A stretch of 64,000 bases of DNA from Solobacterium sp. UBA3691 (lineage in GTDB: Bacteria; Bacillota_I; Bacilli_A; Erysipelotrichales; Erysipelotrichaceae): assembly GCA_002372175.1 (NCBI GenBank), contig DFIS01000049.1, positions 62,001 to 126,000 on the forward strand. The letters run 5' to 3'. Positions 34,548 through 43,139 of the stretch are shown here, piece by piece. The translations under genes were made by a program, and so were the position numbers. Within the stretch, counting starts at the first letter, position 1, and each line of letters starts with the position of its first letter. Under the pieces are notes generated by a model. It was not told the origin of the DNA and did no database searches. It worked only from the letters and a program-made list of their open reading frames with translations.

Positions 34548-34574
34548 AAAATACGAAGGTGCATACCTTCGTAT
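34541..34574 (-). terminator. Rho-independent terminator of the YfhO-like gene (minus strand)
   Basis: Perfect 10-bp stem ATACGAAGGT/ACCTTCGTAT with a GCAT loop. On the minus strand it is followed by TTTTTATTTT. Confidence 0.85.
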
Positions 34575-34580
34575 CAGGAT

Positions 34581-34605
34581 ACGGTCATACAGACCGTTTT
34601 CTTTT
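34581..34605 (+). terminator. Rho-independent terminator of the lipid-kinase operon (plus strand)
   Basis: ACGGTC, loop ATACA, GACCGT, followed by TTTTCTTTT on the plus strand. It overlaps the last codons of the convergent YfhO-like gene. Confidence 0.75.
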
Positions 34606-36852
34606 GAGAATAAACAGGATCAGGACAAGGATGATACCGGCACCCGATACCGCAAGACCTGCCGTAAGACCGCGCGGAGTAAACGACATGTATATGCCGT
34701 TGTATCCCTGACGCAGAGCAATACCGGTAAGTCCTCCGGATACCTGAAAGGTCACTGCCGGCTCTTCGTTTACAGAGACATGCCATCCCTCGTCGTAGGG
34801 GACCTGCAGAACAGCAAATCCGGGCTGATCCGTATAGATCTCCGCAAACACTGTATTGCCTGAGATATAGGCTGTATCAAAGCCCTGTACGGAGGTGCCA
34901 AGCAGACTCCTGATCACTTCCAGGTCCTCATCATGAGCGATAACGGTATCGTGCAGTACAGCAGATATCGAGGGCTCATATTCTTCATCGCTGATCACCT
35001 GTGTATAGGTTTTGCCGAAGTTGACATAGTCAAGATTGCGGTAGACAGATACCGAGAGATACTGTCCGGCATATTCATAATTCGTGAAGGGAACTTCATT
35101 TTCATCCATGACCAGCGCATACTTGGTGCCGACAAGATCCATGATATCCGGATTGGTGATATTGAAGGTCCAGGGCAGATAGTGCTGCACATGTTCGGGA
35201 TCCAGTCTGCGCAGTTCGTTGGCACTGTACTGGTAGGTACTGTCATAGGAGAGAAGACCCATGATGTTGTGGTTTAGGTTGTAGTTGGTGGAAAGTCCCC
35301 AGTAGACATTCAGGGGATCGATATATGTACGGAAGAACTGGTGTTCATTATCCGGATCCAGTTCCCTGAGGAATCTGTTATATGCATCACTTTCACCAAG
35401 CAGATGCGAGAGCCTGTCGTCTTCTTCCTTACTGATCCGGGTGAATTCAGGGGTACCGTAGAAGGACAGGAAAGAGACCAGAGACAGTTCGCCGACAAGA
35501 CTCCATAACAGGATATTGCGCTTGCCGGTAAGCAAGGCATATCCGATCAGGATCAGAGCCGGAATGAAGATCACACAGAAGTACCATTCGTTCTGCATGA
35601 AGGCCAGATCATGTGTACTGATCAGGGAGATCAGCGGTGATACAGCAGCGATCACGACCGGCAGGATGACCAGTTCTTTCTTCAGTAACGGAATATCCAG
35701 TTCTTCGGGATGTTCGATAAACGGCATCACGGAGATGATCAGCAGGAAGGACGGTGAAGCCAGCCAGCGGAACGAGGGTTCACTGAAACCGTGCATCACA
35801 CTGCTGAGGATCGGAATCAGGGCAACAGCCGAGATGATCAGCCACAGGATCTGCCGCAGACGGTTCTGCCGGTCTCTTTTCAGCAGCTGCGGAATCATCA
35901 GGATGGTCAGTGACGAAGACCACAGGAAGACAGCCATGACGGAGTCATTCGCCGATGTATAAGAGTACAGCGAAGAGATCTCCGTACCGCGGTTGGCAAG
36001 AGCACTGCCGGGCATCAGGACACCGGTCAGATAATCAAGATACGGTATGATACTGTCATAGACAAAGACAGAACTGCGGCTGCCGATACGGGAGTTGGCA
36101 AGGATCGCCAGCACCTCCGGAAGCACAACGACAGCTGATAACATGAACCCCACCAGATAATACCCGATCAGGATCATCGCTTCCTTCATCATCCCCGTAA
36201 GATTCCCGTACTGTTTCTGCCATCTCCAGATAAAGTAGATGATCGTAAACAGAGACAGGGAATAGAACAGATAATAGTTATTGACGAACATGAAGAAGAC
36301 CATGAAGACATAGAAGAAGGGTCTTCTCTCCCTGATCCAGCGGTCCACAGCCAGGAAGTACAGAGGCAGGAAGACGAAGAAGGAGCCGAAGAACGGATGC
36401 ATCATCGTCTGCAGATTATAGGCACTGAAGGCAAACATCAGGGAGCCAAGGATCGCTGTACGCCTGCTGTAGCGGTTATATGCAGCATAGGCATAGAAGC
36501 TGAAGGATGCGGTCAGAAACTTCAGATATGTGGCGATCAGGATCACATCCCGGTATTTCATCTGCGTAAACGCAAACGGATAGTCAAAGATATCCTGGAA
36601 GTAGAAAAGCTTGGAAGAGTAGTAGTCATTGCCGAGGAACGAAGCCCAGTTCCAGAAGGGCATGACACCTTTTTCGGCGAAGGCATGCATCATCGTACGC
36701 AGGGCTTCAAAGTTTGAGGAATACAGCGTACGCATATCCCAGCCCAGCACAAAAGCCGTACTGCCGTGCAGATAGGGCACAAAAATAAAAGCACAGATCA
36801 GTGTTGTCAGTATGAACAGCCAGAGAAACGGCTTGGCAGGATTCTTTTTCAT
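34585..36852 (-). CDS. YfhO-family polytopic membrane glycosyltransferase
   Basis: Read on the minus strand from the ATG at 36852-36850; a longer frame to 37029 would run through the terminator and promoter and is rejected. The 755-residue protein has about 13 membrane segments and an extracytoplasmic C-terminal domain ending in a final helix and basic tail. The N-terminus has FVLGWDMRTLY and FWNWASFLGNDYYSSKLFYFQDIFDYPF, the acidic-loop pattern of GT-C enzymes of the YfhO family. In Bacillus, YfhO uses a polyprenyl-phosphate sugar made by a CsbB/GtrB enzyme to glycosylate lipoteichoic acid outside the cell. A GtrB-like gene lies directly upstream on the same strand. No ribosome binding site precedes the start; see the promoter 7 bases upstream. 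Confidence 0.85.
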   Translation of the reverse strand: MKKNPAKPFLWLFILTTLICAFIFVPYLHGSTAFVLGWDMRTLYSSNFEALRTMMHAFAEKGVMPFWNWASFLGNDYYSSKLFYFQDIFDYPFAFTQMKYRDVILIATYLKFLTASFSFYAYAAYNRYSRRTAILGSLMFAFSAYNLQTMMHPFFGSFFVFLPLYFLAVDRWIRERRPFFYVFMVFFMFVNNYYLFYSLSLFTIIYFIWRWQKQYGNLTGMMKEAMILIGYYLVGFMLSAVVVLPEVLAILANSRIGSRSSVFVYDSIIPYLDYLTGVLMPGSALANRGTEISSLYSYTSANDSVMAVFLWSSSLTILMIPQLLKRDRQNRLRQILWLIISAVALIPILSSVMHGFSEPSFRWLASPSFLLIISVMPFIEHPEELDIPLLKKELVILPVVIAAVSPLISLISTHDLAFMQNEWYFCVIFIPALILIGYALLTGKRNILLWSLVGELSLVSFLSFYGTPEFTRISKEEDDRLSHLLGESDAYNRFLRELDPDNEHQFFRTYIDPLNVYWGLSTNYNLNHNIMGLLSYDSTYQYSANELRRLDPEHVQHYLPWTFNITNPDIMDLVGTKYALVMDENEVPFTNYEYAGQYLSVSVYRNLDYVNFGKTYTQVISDEEYEPSISAVLHDTVIAHDEDLEVIRSLLGTSVQGFDTAYISGNTVFAEIYTDQPGFAVLQVPYDEGWHVSVNEEPAVTFQVSGGLTGIALRQGYNGIYMSFTPRGLTAGLAVSGAGIILVLILFILKRKRSV

Positions 36853-36859
36853 GTACACT

Positions 36860-36868
36860 ATTATACCA
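36860..36868 (-). promoter_or_regulatory. Extended -10 promoter giving leaderless yfhO-like mRNA
   Basis: On the minus strand TGG-TATAAT is followed by seven bases and then the ATG at 36852. The layout is identical to that at 20910-20928. Confidence 0.7.
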
Positions 36869-36885
36869 GTACAGGACGTATATAC

Positions 36886-36917
36886 AGAAAGAAAAACGGT
36901 CTGTATGTACAAACCGT
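36886..36917 (-). terminator. Rho-independent terminator after the GtrB-like gene (minus strand)
   Basis: On the minus strand ACGGT-T-TGTA, loop CA, TACA-G-ACCGT is followed by TTTTTCTTT. It begins at the stop codon, so the GtrB-like and YfhO-like genes are transcribed separately. Confidence 0.8.
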
Positions 36918-37846
36918 CAGTCCTTGATATTCTTTGTTTCCCTGACAACGTACTGGGGAACTCTGTTGATACTGATGTAGATGCGCCCGATATATTCACC
37001 GATAATACCCAGCGTGCAGAGAATAGCACCGCCGATCATCGTCATGACTGCCATCAGGGATGCCCAGCCGGCAGCCGTCTCGGGATGCAGAAGCTTGATG
37101 ACCACGGCATATACTGCAAAGATGAACCCGATCAGCGCGATCACAAGACCGATGAAGGTCGCAATCCGCAGGGGCTTGACCGAGAACGACGTAAACCCGT
37201 TCATCCACAGTTTGACAAGCTTTTTAAACGTATACTGTGATTTGCCGGCAGCTCTTTCGCGGTGATCGACATCGACATTGGCAATATTGGCTGTAGAGGA
37301 TAGCAGGAGTCCGCGGATGTAAGGATACGGATTGGGATACTCTGTTACCTTATCGATAATAAACCTGCGGGCAATGAAGAAACTGCCGATATACAGCTCT
37401 TTGGGCTTGCCGAGAAGCTCAACTTCCATCAGATCGTTGACTCTTGAACCCCAGTTGCGGAATACGGAGTGTTTCTTGGAAGGATAGTGGGCAATAACGA
37501 CATCATAACCTTCCTGAAGCTTGTTGATCATGCGGTCAAGCTCATTGACCGGGTGCTGACCGTCATCATCCAGCGAAACAACAAACTCACCGGTACTGTA
37601 GCGGTAGCCGGCAAGGCAGGCCGCATCCTGTCCGCTGTTCTTGGCCATCGATATCGCCTTGACTCTCGGGTCTTTTTCGGCAAGTGAAAAGATCACATCC
37701 CGCGTATGATCACGGGAGTAATCATTGACCAGAAGGATCTCATAATCCTCTTCGTTCAGCGTATGCATTTCTTCCCTGATCTCATCTACAACACCGCCGA
37801 TGGTCTTCTCGGAATTGTAGCAGGGGATAACAAATGAGTATTTCAT
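36917..37846 (-). CDS. GtrB/CsbB-like polyprenyl-phosphate glycosyltransferase
   Basis: The 309-residue protein is a GT2 enzyme with YSFVIPCYNSEKTI, LLVNDYSRDHT, MAKNSGQDAACLAGY and the SLDDDGQHP metal site near residue 92. Two C-terminal membrane helices (about 230-255 and 265-290) carry GIIGEYIGRIY. This is the dolichol-phosphate-mannose-synthase/GtrB/CsbB architecture. The enzyme makes undecaprenyl-phosphate sugar on the inner face for a GT-C enzyme outside. The YfhO-like gene downstream is the natural partner. No GtrA/GtcA flippase gene is visible here. The GT domain begins right at the start codon, so no later start is possible despite the absent ribosome binding site. Confidence 0.88.
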   Translation of the reverse strand: MKYSFVIPCYNSEKTIGGVVDEIREEMHTLNEEDYEILLVNDYSRDHTRDVIFSLAEKDPRVKAISMAKNSGQDAACLAGYRYSTGEFVVSLDDDGQHPVNELDRMINKLQEGYDVVIAHYPSKKHSVFRNWGSRVNDLMEVELLGKPKELYIGSFFIARRFIIDKVTEYPNPYPYIRGLLLSSTANIANVDVDHRERAAGKSQYTFKKLVKLWMNGFTSFSVKPLRIATFIGLVIALIGFIFAVYAVVIKLLHPETAAGWASLMAVMTMIGGAILCTLGIIGEYIGRIYISINRVPQYVVRETKNIKD

Positions 37847-37853
37847 CTATGGC

Positions 37854-37862
37854 ATTATAACA
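37854..37862 (-). promoter_or_regulatory. Extended -10 promoter of the GtrB-like gene, leaderless
   Basis: On the minus strand TGT-TATAAT is followed by seven bases and the ATG at 37846. It faces away from a plus-strand -10 only 14 bases distant. Confidence 0.65.
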
Positions 37863-37873
37863 CGATATTTATG

Positions 37874-37879
37874 TATAAT
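37874..37879 (+). promoter_or_regulatory. -10 box of the divergent membrane-protein operon, leaderless
   Basis: TATAAT is followed by six bases and the ATG at 37886. The expected -35 position (37851-37856) falls on the -10 of the minus-strand promoter. Confidence 0.6.
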
Positions 37880-37885
37880 TCTTTT

Positions 37886-39415
37886 ATGAGTAAAATTCGC
37901 AGAGATTTCTCCCTTTACTGGCTGATCACCGTATGCGTGTGTTTCTTCCTGCTGTTTGCTTTGATCAGCAGATGGGCACCGGTCGCCGGGGATGACTGGG
38001 GATATGCCCTGGGTGGGATGTGGAATAACCCCCTTGTCAAGGCAATTGAGTTCTACCAGATCTGGTCCGGACGTTTTTTCAGTGAGCTCTGGGGCTTCTG
38101 TGTAGCTCCGCACAAGAAACTGTGGAATATCCTGAATCCGCTGATCTTTACCGGCGTATTGTGGATGCTGATGATGCACAGCGGCAGAGAGAAACATCCG
38201 TATCTGATCCCGCCCCTGGCCGTAATGCTGATCCTGACCGTACCGAACGGTCTGCGCAAACAGACTTATGCCTGGATCATGGGCACGACATATGTACTGC
38301 CGCTGCTGTTTTTCCTGATCTATCTGTACTGCCTGAGACGGATCATCTTCCATGATGATCATAATAAGTACCGGAGGATCTTTGCCGGCAGCCTGTGCCT
38401 GGCCGTGCCTCTTTACATGGAGAATGCGGCCGCAATGATCGTCGGTGTCAATGTACTGGTATGCATCTGGCTGTACTTCAATAAGAAAGACAAACTGAAA
38501 CTGATGGCAGTATATACGGTCATCAGTATCATCGGAACTCTGCTGATCCGGTATGCCCCGGGTGCGGTATACCGCATGGCCAGAGACCACGGGGAGTTCC
38601 GTTCACTGTCGTTATTCGGCAAGATCGCTGTCAACTGGCCGCAGTTCATCCTGTACACATATACAAATAACAGTGTTCTGACCTCCGTGATGAGCCTGTG
38701 TCTTATGATCCTGGTGCTGAAGCAGAAGCGCACACCCGTGTCTGTTATCCTGACTGTGATCTTTGCCTGGGGCATCCTGCAGGGGATCTCGCCATGGCTG
38801 TATGAGGTCACCGGTGCCGGCTTCTTCGGGACGATCAGCGATCTCTCGCAGGAGGGCAGTCTTCTGATCAATACGGTCATGTATGTACTGTATACGTGTG
38901 CGCTGTTTGCGGCCGTGCTGCTGTATGTCAGGGATACGGAAAAGAAGTGGGTCATGGTTCTGGTGCTGTTTGCGGCAGGCGGAGCCAATGCGGTCATGCT
39001 GATCAGTCCGATCTTTGATGTCCGCAGCAGTATCTATACCGTGTATATGTTTATCCTGTTTACACTGTTTCTTGCCGAAGAAATCACTTTTCCGGGTCTT
39101 GCGGAGAAGGGCATCGTCGTTCTCTGTTCGGCTGTGTGCATCCTGCGTGCCTTCGGGTACTATGACATGTATCATCTTGTGCACCTGATCGAGATCAAGC
39201 GAAACAGTCAGCTGGCCTGGTATCAGGTAAGACCGGATGCCAAGGATGTCTATATTCTGGGATATCCGATCGACTGGATCCACTCTGCCGATGTTGTAGA
39301 GGGGGATACCTACCATGAGGAATACTTCAAGAAATACTATTATCTTGCGGAAGATGTCACCCTGCGTTTCTACTATCTTCCCGAATATACCGAGGAGGCG
39401 ATCCTGAACGGATGA
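37886..39415 (+). CDS. Polytopic membrane protein, DUF6056/GT-C-like
   Basis: The start at 37886 is chosen because the upstream Met at 37871 lies in the -10 region. The 509-residue protein has about 11 membrane helices. Its first loop carries PVAGDDWGYALGG and WSGRFFSELWG, a DD-x-x-Y arrangement like that of DUF6056 and related GT-C-type proteins, where a loop acidic pair binds the polyprenyl-phosphate sugar. The soluble C-terminal ~70 residues end in acidic Tyr-rich sequence. It is divergent from the GtrB-like gene and begins an operon continuing through the acyltransferase at 39412. A glycosyltransferase role is inferred. Confidence 0.6.
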   Translation: MSKIRRDFSLYWLITVCVCFFLLFALISRWAPVAGDDWGYALGGMWNNPLVKAIEFYQIWSGRFFSELWGFCVAPHKKLWNILNPLIFTGVLWMLMMHSGREKHPYLIPPLAVMLILTVPNGLRKQTYAWIMGTTYVLPLLFFLIYLYCLRRIIFHDDHNKYRRIFAGSLCLAVPLYMENAAAMIVGVNVLVCIWLYFNKKDKLKLMAVYTVISIIGTLLIRYAPGAVYRMARDHGEFRSLSLFGKIAVNWPQFILYTYTNNSVLTSVMSLCLMILVLKQKRTPVSVILTVIFAWGILQGISPWLYEVTGAGFFGTISDLSQEGSLLINTVMYVLYTCALFAAVLLYVRDTEKKWVMVLVLFAAGGANAVMLISPIFDVRSSIYTVYMFILFTLFLAEEITFPGLAEKGIVVLCSAVCILRAFGYYDMYHLVHLIEIKRNSQLAWYQVRPDAKDVYILGYPIDWIHSADVVEGDTYHEEYFKKYYYLAEDVTLRFYYLPEYTEEAILNG

Positions 39416-40395
39416 GATACTCTCTGATCAGTAAATACCGTACGGAGATCATGGGCTTTGCGACGCTCTGGATCGCTTTTCTGCATGCCGGCATGTGGTT
39501 CTCGTTTCCTCTGCTGCAGGGCTTTAAGATGAGCGGACACGGCGGTGTTGATGTCTTCCTGTTTCTGTCTGCTTTCGGACTGTACTACTCCTATCAGAAG
39601 GGAAGTACGGGCTGGACCTTTCTGAAGCACCGTTTCAGCCGTATCCTGCCGGTATTCCTGCCGGTGGCGATTGCCCGTATCATCTACTACAAGTATGACT
39701 TTACCAGCGGTTTCTACCTGCTGACGACCCTGGCATTCTGGCTGGTGCAGGACCGCAGCATGTGGTTTATTTCGGCAATCGCTGTATTCTACCTGGTGAC
39801 ACCGCTCTATCTGCATTACTTTAAGGACGGCAGGGAAGAGAAGATGACACTGATGATGTTCGGTGTCGGTATTCTGTTCTTCCTGCTGTTTCACGATATT
39901 ACACAGATGGTCTTTGCGGCGCGGGTGCCTGTATACTTCATGGGCTTTCTGGCCGGCAAGTATGCGATGGAAGACAGAGAAGTGAAACATCCGTGGTTAT
40001 GTGTATGCTCGATCGTTCTGGGCTTTGTGATCCTGCGGCTGGCATACCACTACGATCAGTATGAATCTCTGCTCTGGGGCAAGGGCATGTTCTTCTACCC
40101 GAATATTCTGATTGCCTGGCCGTTATGTCTGCTGCTTGGCAGGGGCTTTGATCTTTGCCGGAATACCGTCACAAAGGGTATCCGCAGCATCTTCACGCAC
40201 TTTGGCAGTGTCTCACTTGAGTTCTATCTTCTGCATGAGATGTGCATGCGCTTCTTCAGCGGGCGGATCATCCTGCCGGCATCGTGGGCATACCACGGCA
40301 TTGCTCTGCACATGATCATCATTGTCCTGACCTATGTGATCGCACTGATCTATCATACGGTCATCAGAAATATTACGGAGGTATGCGTGCGATGA
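39412..40395 (+). CDS. Acyltransferase family 3 (OafA-like) membrane protein
   Basis: The 327-residue protein has about ten membrane helices. Early motifs are TEIMGFATLWIAFLHAGMW (position of the conserved catalytic His), GGVDVFLFLSAFGLYYS and LKHRFSRILPVFL, which match Acyl_transf_3. A late LEFYLLHE fits the family's closing motif. Members add acetyl or other acyl groups to sugars of surface polymers using cytoplasmic acyl-CoA. The start overlaps the preceding stop (ATGA), so the genes are coupled. It is a second modification route beside the MBOAT/SGNH pairs. Confidence 0.85.
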   Translation: MRYSLISKYRTEIMGFATLWIAFLHAGMWFSFPLLQGFKMSGHGGVDVFLFLSAFGLYYSYQKGSTGWTFLKHRFSRILPVFLPVAIARIIYYKYDFTSGFYLLTTLAFWLVQDRSMWFISAIAVFYLVTPLYLHYFKDGREEKMTLMMFGVGILFFLLFHDITQMVFAARVPVYFMGFLAGKYAMEDREVKHPWLCVCSIVLGFVILRLAYHYDQYESLLWGKGMFFYPNILIAWPLCLLLGRGFDLCRNTVTKGIRSIFTHFGSVSLEFYLLHEMCMRFFSGRIILPASWAYHGIALHMIIIVLTYVIALIYHTVIRNITEVCVR

Positions 40396-40952
40396 ATGTA
40401 TACGACTGGGATAATACGATCTACCGCGGTGATTCAACGTTTGATTTTGTCAGATGGTGCATGAAGAAGTATCCGGGGACACTCCGCACGCTGCCGCGTA
40501 CAGCTGTATACGGTATCCTGTACGGAACAAGGATCGTCAGGAAACAGGTATTCAAGGAGAATATGTACAGATTCCTGGCTGATCTTCCCGATCCCGAAGG
40601 GGCTGTGGATCTTTTTACTTCCACGCATATGGACCATGTCAAGGACTGGTATCTGAAGCAGCAGCGGGAGGATGACCTGGTGATCTCGGCATCCCCGGAG
40701 TTTCTGATCTCTGCTTTCTGCCGCAAGCTTGGCATTAAACATGTGATGGCAAGTCCGGTTGAGATCCATTCCGGAAAATATCTCGGGAAAAACTGCCACG
40801 GCAGGGAGAAAGTCATCCGCTACCGGGAAGTCTTCGGTGATACGCCGATCGAGGCATTCTACTCCGACTCCCGCAGCGATACACCGCTGGCGGAACTGGC
40901 TCAGCATGCCTATCTTGTCAAAGGTGACGAGAGAAAGCCCTGGAACAAATGA
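40392..40952 (+). CDS. HAD-family (SerB-like) phosphatase
   Basis: The ATG at 40392 is 10 bases after GGAGG; the ATG at 40383 is only one base away and is rejected. The 186-residue protein has all four HAD motifs: I, DWDNT (Asp5, Asp7); II, ISASPEF; III, Lys in GREKVIRY; IV, YSDSRSDTPL. A helical cap between motifs I and II places it in the HAD-IB group with SerB. The substrate is probably a small phosphate ester. It overlaps both neighbours by four bases, and the next gene encodes a kinase-like protein. Confidence 0.85.
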   Translation: MNVYDWDNTIYRGDSTFDFVRWCMKKYPGTLRTLPRTAVYGILYGTRIVRKQVFKENMYRFLADLPDPEGAVDLFTSTHMDHVKDWYLKQQREDDLVISASPEFLISAFCRKLGIKHVMASPVEIHSGKYLGKNCHGREKVIRYREVFGDTPIEAFYSDSRSDTPLAELAQHAYLVKGDERKPWNK

Positions 40953-41722
40953 AACTGACAAGGACGAAAGCCGATCTGTATACCTTTCCGGAAGGATTCC
41001 GTGAGCTTCTTGACGGTGCTGATATCTACGATTCCAGCAGCTCGGAATCAGCCCGTGTTTATTATATTGACAGGGACGGCGGATACTTTCTGAAACAGGC
41101 GGAAAAGGGCACTCTTGCGCATGAGGCAAAGATGCATGCGTACTTCTGTGCGCTTGGCCTGGCTTCAAAGATGCTGGCATACACCAGTGAAGAGAAGGAC
41201 TGGATGCTGACGGTAAAGACCGAAGGGGAAGACTGTATAGCACAGAGGTATCTTGATGATCCTCTGCGTCTTTGTGAAACGGTGGCTGCAGCAGCCCGTT
41301 TCCTGCATGCTCAGCCTGTAAATACAGAGATTCCCGGTACCCTGGAAGTCTGGAAACAGACAGCTGCAGAAGGATACCGTACAGGCAGATTTCATCCCCG
41401 GGGGCACAGTGAGATATCCGCACCGGATGAGTGTTACCGTATCCTGCAGGAGGGTATGCATATGTTACGGGAAGATACCTTGATCCATGGTGATCTGTGT
41501 CTGCCGAATATTATCCTGAAAGACTGGAAACTGACGGGATTTGTAGACTTTGATCATGCCGGTATCGGTGACCGTCATTTTGATCTTTACTGGTTTATCT
41601 GGTCACTGCGCTACAATCTGCATACGGACAGCTACAGAGAGTATTTCCTCGATGCCTACGGCCGTGAGCATGTTTCTGAAGATGTTCTGCGGGTGATCGC
41701 CGCCGGAGAATCCTTCGGGTGA
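40949..41722 (+). CDS. APH-type phosphotransferase (small-molecule kinase)
   Basis: The 257-residue protein has a protein-kinase-like fold of the APH family: ATP lysine in GYFLKQ (Lys49), Brenner motif IHGDLCLPNIIL (Asp182, Asn187) and metal motif GFVDFDHAGIGDRHFDL (Asp200). The HGDxCLPN and Gx(I/V)DxxxxGxxDR spacing resembles aminoglycoside 3'-phosphotransferases. Its place inside a glycan operon, overlapping a phosphatase gene, argues that a sugar, choline-like or other hydroxyl compound could equally be the substrate. It should not be called a resistance gene on this evidence. Confidence 0.75.
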   Translation: MKLTRTKADLYTFPEGFRELLDGADIYDSSSSESARVYYIDRDGGYFLKQAEKGTLAHEAKMHAYFCALGLASKMLAYTSEEKDWMLTVKTEGEDCIAQRYLDDPLRLCETVAAAARFLHAQPVNTEIPGTLEVWKQTAAEGYRTGRFHPRGHSEISAPDECYRILQEGMHMLREDTLIHGDLCLPNIILKDWKLTGFVDFDHAGIGDRHFDLYWFIWSLRYNLHTDSYREYFLDAYGREHVSEDVLRVIAAGESFG

Positions 41723-41729
41723 ACATAAA

Positions 41730-41759
41730 TTGACAATGACTTAGACAGCACTTTACGAT
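41730..41759 (+). promoter_or_regulatory. Promoter of the second MBOAT operon
   Basis: A perfect TTGACA (41730-41735), 18-bp spacer and TACGAT (41754-41759) predict a start about six bases before the ATG at 41772. An alternative -10, TAGAAT (41759-41764), ends seven bases before the ATG. Either gives an mRNA with almost no leader, and no ribosome binding site is present. Confidence 0.6.
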
Positions 41760-41771
41760 AGAATAATCTAT

Positions 41772-43130
41772 ATGAGTATATTGTCACTGAAATTTCTCGG
41801 ACTTGTCGCAGCTGCAGCAGTCCTGTTATGGCTGGTTCCCCTCAGGAACAAGCGTATACAGATCCTGCTGGTCAATGCGGCTTTTCTGTACCTGCTGCTG
41901 CCGGATGTTCTTTCCGTCGTCTATGCTGTCGTCCTGGCCCTGTATACGTGGCTGCTTGGCAGACTGCTGCGGCGGGCAAAGAAGGCATTTGTGCTGGCGG
42001 CGGTGGTGCTGCCTGTGCTTGGTCTTTGTTACTTCAAGTATGCAGGTTTCTTCCTTGGCAAAAGCATTGCAATGCCTCTGGGATTATCATTCTATACATT
42101 TAAATCGATCAGCTATATGACGGATGTGAACCGCCGTATAGTAAAGCCGGCAGGGATCATCTCCGTCTTTGACTACATTACATTCTTCCCGGCGTTCCTT
42201 GCCGGTCCGATCCACCGTGCCGATACATTCTTTGCGGAACTGGATACACCGATGCAGTTTGAATACAGAGACCAGAAGAACGGTTTCATCCTGATGTGCT
42301 TCGGTCTGTTCCAGAAGTTTGTGATCGCTGATGAGTTTTCCTATCTTGTCTCCCAGTTTCTGAAGACAGAGCTTACCGGCACCTATACGCTGCTTGGCAT
42401 CATCCTGTATGCATTCCATATCTATGTGGACTTTGACTCCTACAGCAATACCGCGATCGGTGCAGCCCGCATGATGGGTATCCACCTGTCCCGCAACTTC
42501 CATACACCGTATTTAGCCGCAGATATCCGGGAATTCTGGCAGAGATGGCATATCTCCCTCAGTTCCTGGCTGCGTGATTATATCTATATTCCTTTAGGAG
42601 GCAACCGTAAGGGTACCTTCCGCAGATATCTGAATAATTTTATTGTCTTTATCGTTTCCGGTCTCTGGCATGGTTCTACATGGATGTTTGTGATCTGGGG
42701 TCTCGGACACGGTCTTTTGAATACGGTCGAGGGTCTTCTGAGTCAGCTGACCGGAAGAAAGCGGATCAAGTTCCTGGTGCCTTTCGGTATCGTCATCAAC
42801 TTTGTTCTGGTATCGATCCTCTGGGTCTTCTTCCGTTCTGCATCCGTGAACGAGGCTGTGACATTGCTCGGCAATGTGTTCAAGCCTTCCGCATTTGCGC
42901 TTGAGAATACGGAAGTTACGTTCAACGAGTTTGTCTGGATGTTCATCCTGCTGGGTCTTGTCTTTGCGACAGATATCATGCGTTACTTCACGGATATGAT
43001 CGAATGGCTGAGCAGACGTCCGTTTATTCTGCGCTGGCTGGTCTATCTGTTACTGATCGTTGTAGCGATCGTCTTTGGTGTCTACGGCCCCGGATATAAG
43101 CCGCAGGACTTTATCTATGTTACATTCTGA
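41772..43130 (+). CDS. MBOAT O-acyltransferase (AlgI/DltB-like), intact
   Basis: The 452-residue polytopic protein has the full AlgI-type series: SFYTFKSISYMTD, FLAGPIHRAD, FHIYVDFDSYSN, YLAADIREFWQRWHISLSSWLRDYIYIPLGGNRKG and the catalytic-His region GLWHGSTWMF. It would move acyl groups from a cytoplasmic donor across the membrane to a surface polymer through an SGNH partner, encoded nine bases downstream. It is the complete paralogue of the broken copy at 25363. No Shine-Dalgarno precedes the start. Confidence 0.92.
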   Translation: MSILSLKFLGLVAAAAVLLWLVPLRNKRIQILLVNAAFLYLLLPDVLSVVYAVVLALYTWLLGRLLRRAKKAFVLAAVVLPVLGLCYFKYAGFFLGKSIAMPLGLSFYTFKSISYMTDVNRRIVKPAGIISVFDYITFFPAFLAGPIHRADTFFAELDTPMQFEYRDQKNGFILMCFGLFQKFVIADEFSYLVSQFLKTELTGTYTLLGIILYAFHIYVDFDSYSNTAIGAARMMGIHLSRNFHTPYLAADIREFWQRWHISLSSWLRDYIYIPLGGNRKGTFRRYLNNFIVFIVSGLWHGSTWMFVIWGLGHGLLNTVEGLLSQLTGRKRIKFLVPFGIVINFVLVSILWVFFRSASVNEAVTLLGNVFKPSAFALENTEVTFNEFVWMFILLGLVFATDIMRYFTDMIEWLSRRPFILRWLVYLLLIVVAIVFGVYGPGYKPQDFIYVTF

Positions 43131-43139
43131 GGAGCTTTC

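Noticed and set aside
34585..37029. Longer start for the YfhO-like gene at 37029
   Set aside because: The extra 59 codons run through the minus-strand terminator, the -10 box and the 3' end of the GtrB-like gene, and the extension is not membrane-like.
40949..41722. Aminoglycoside resistance gene
   Set aside because: APH motifs are present, but the gene is embedded and translationally coupled in a glycan operon; substrate cannot be deduced.
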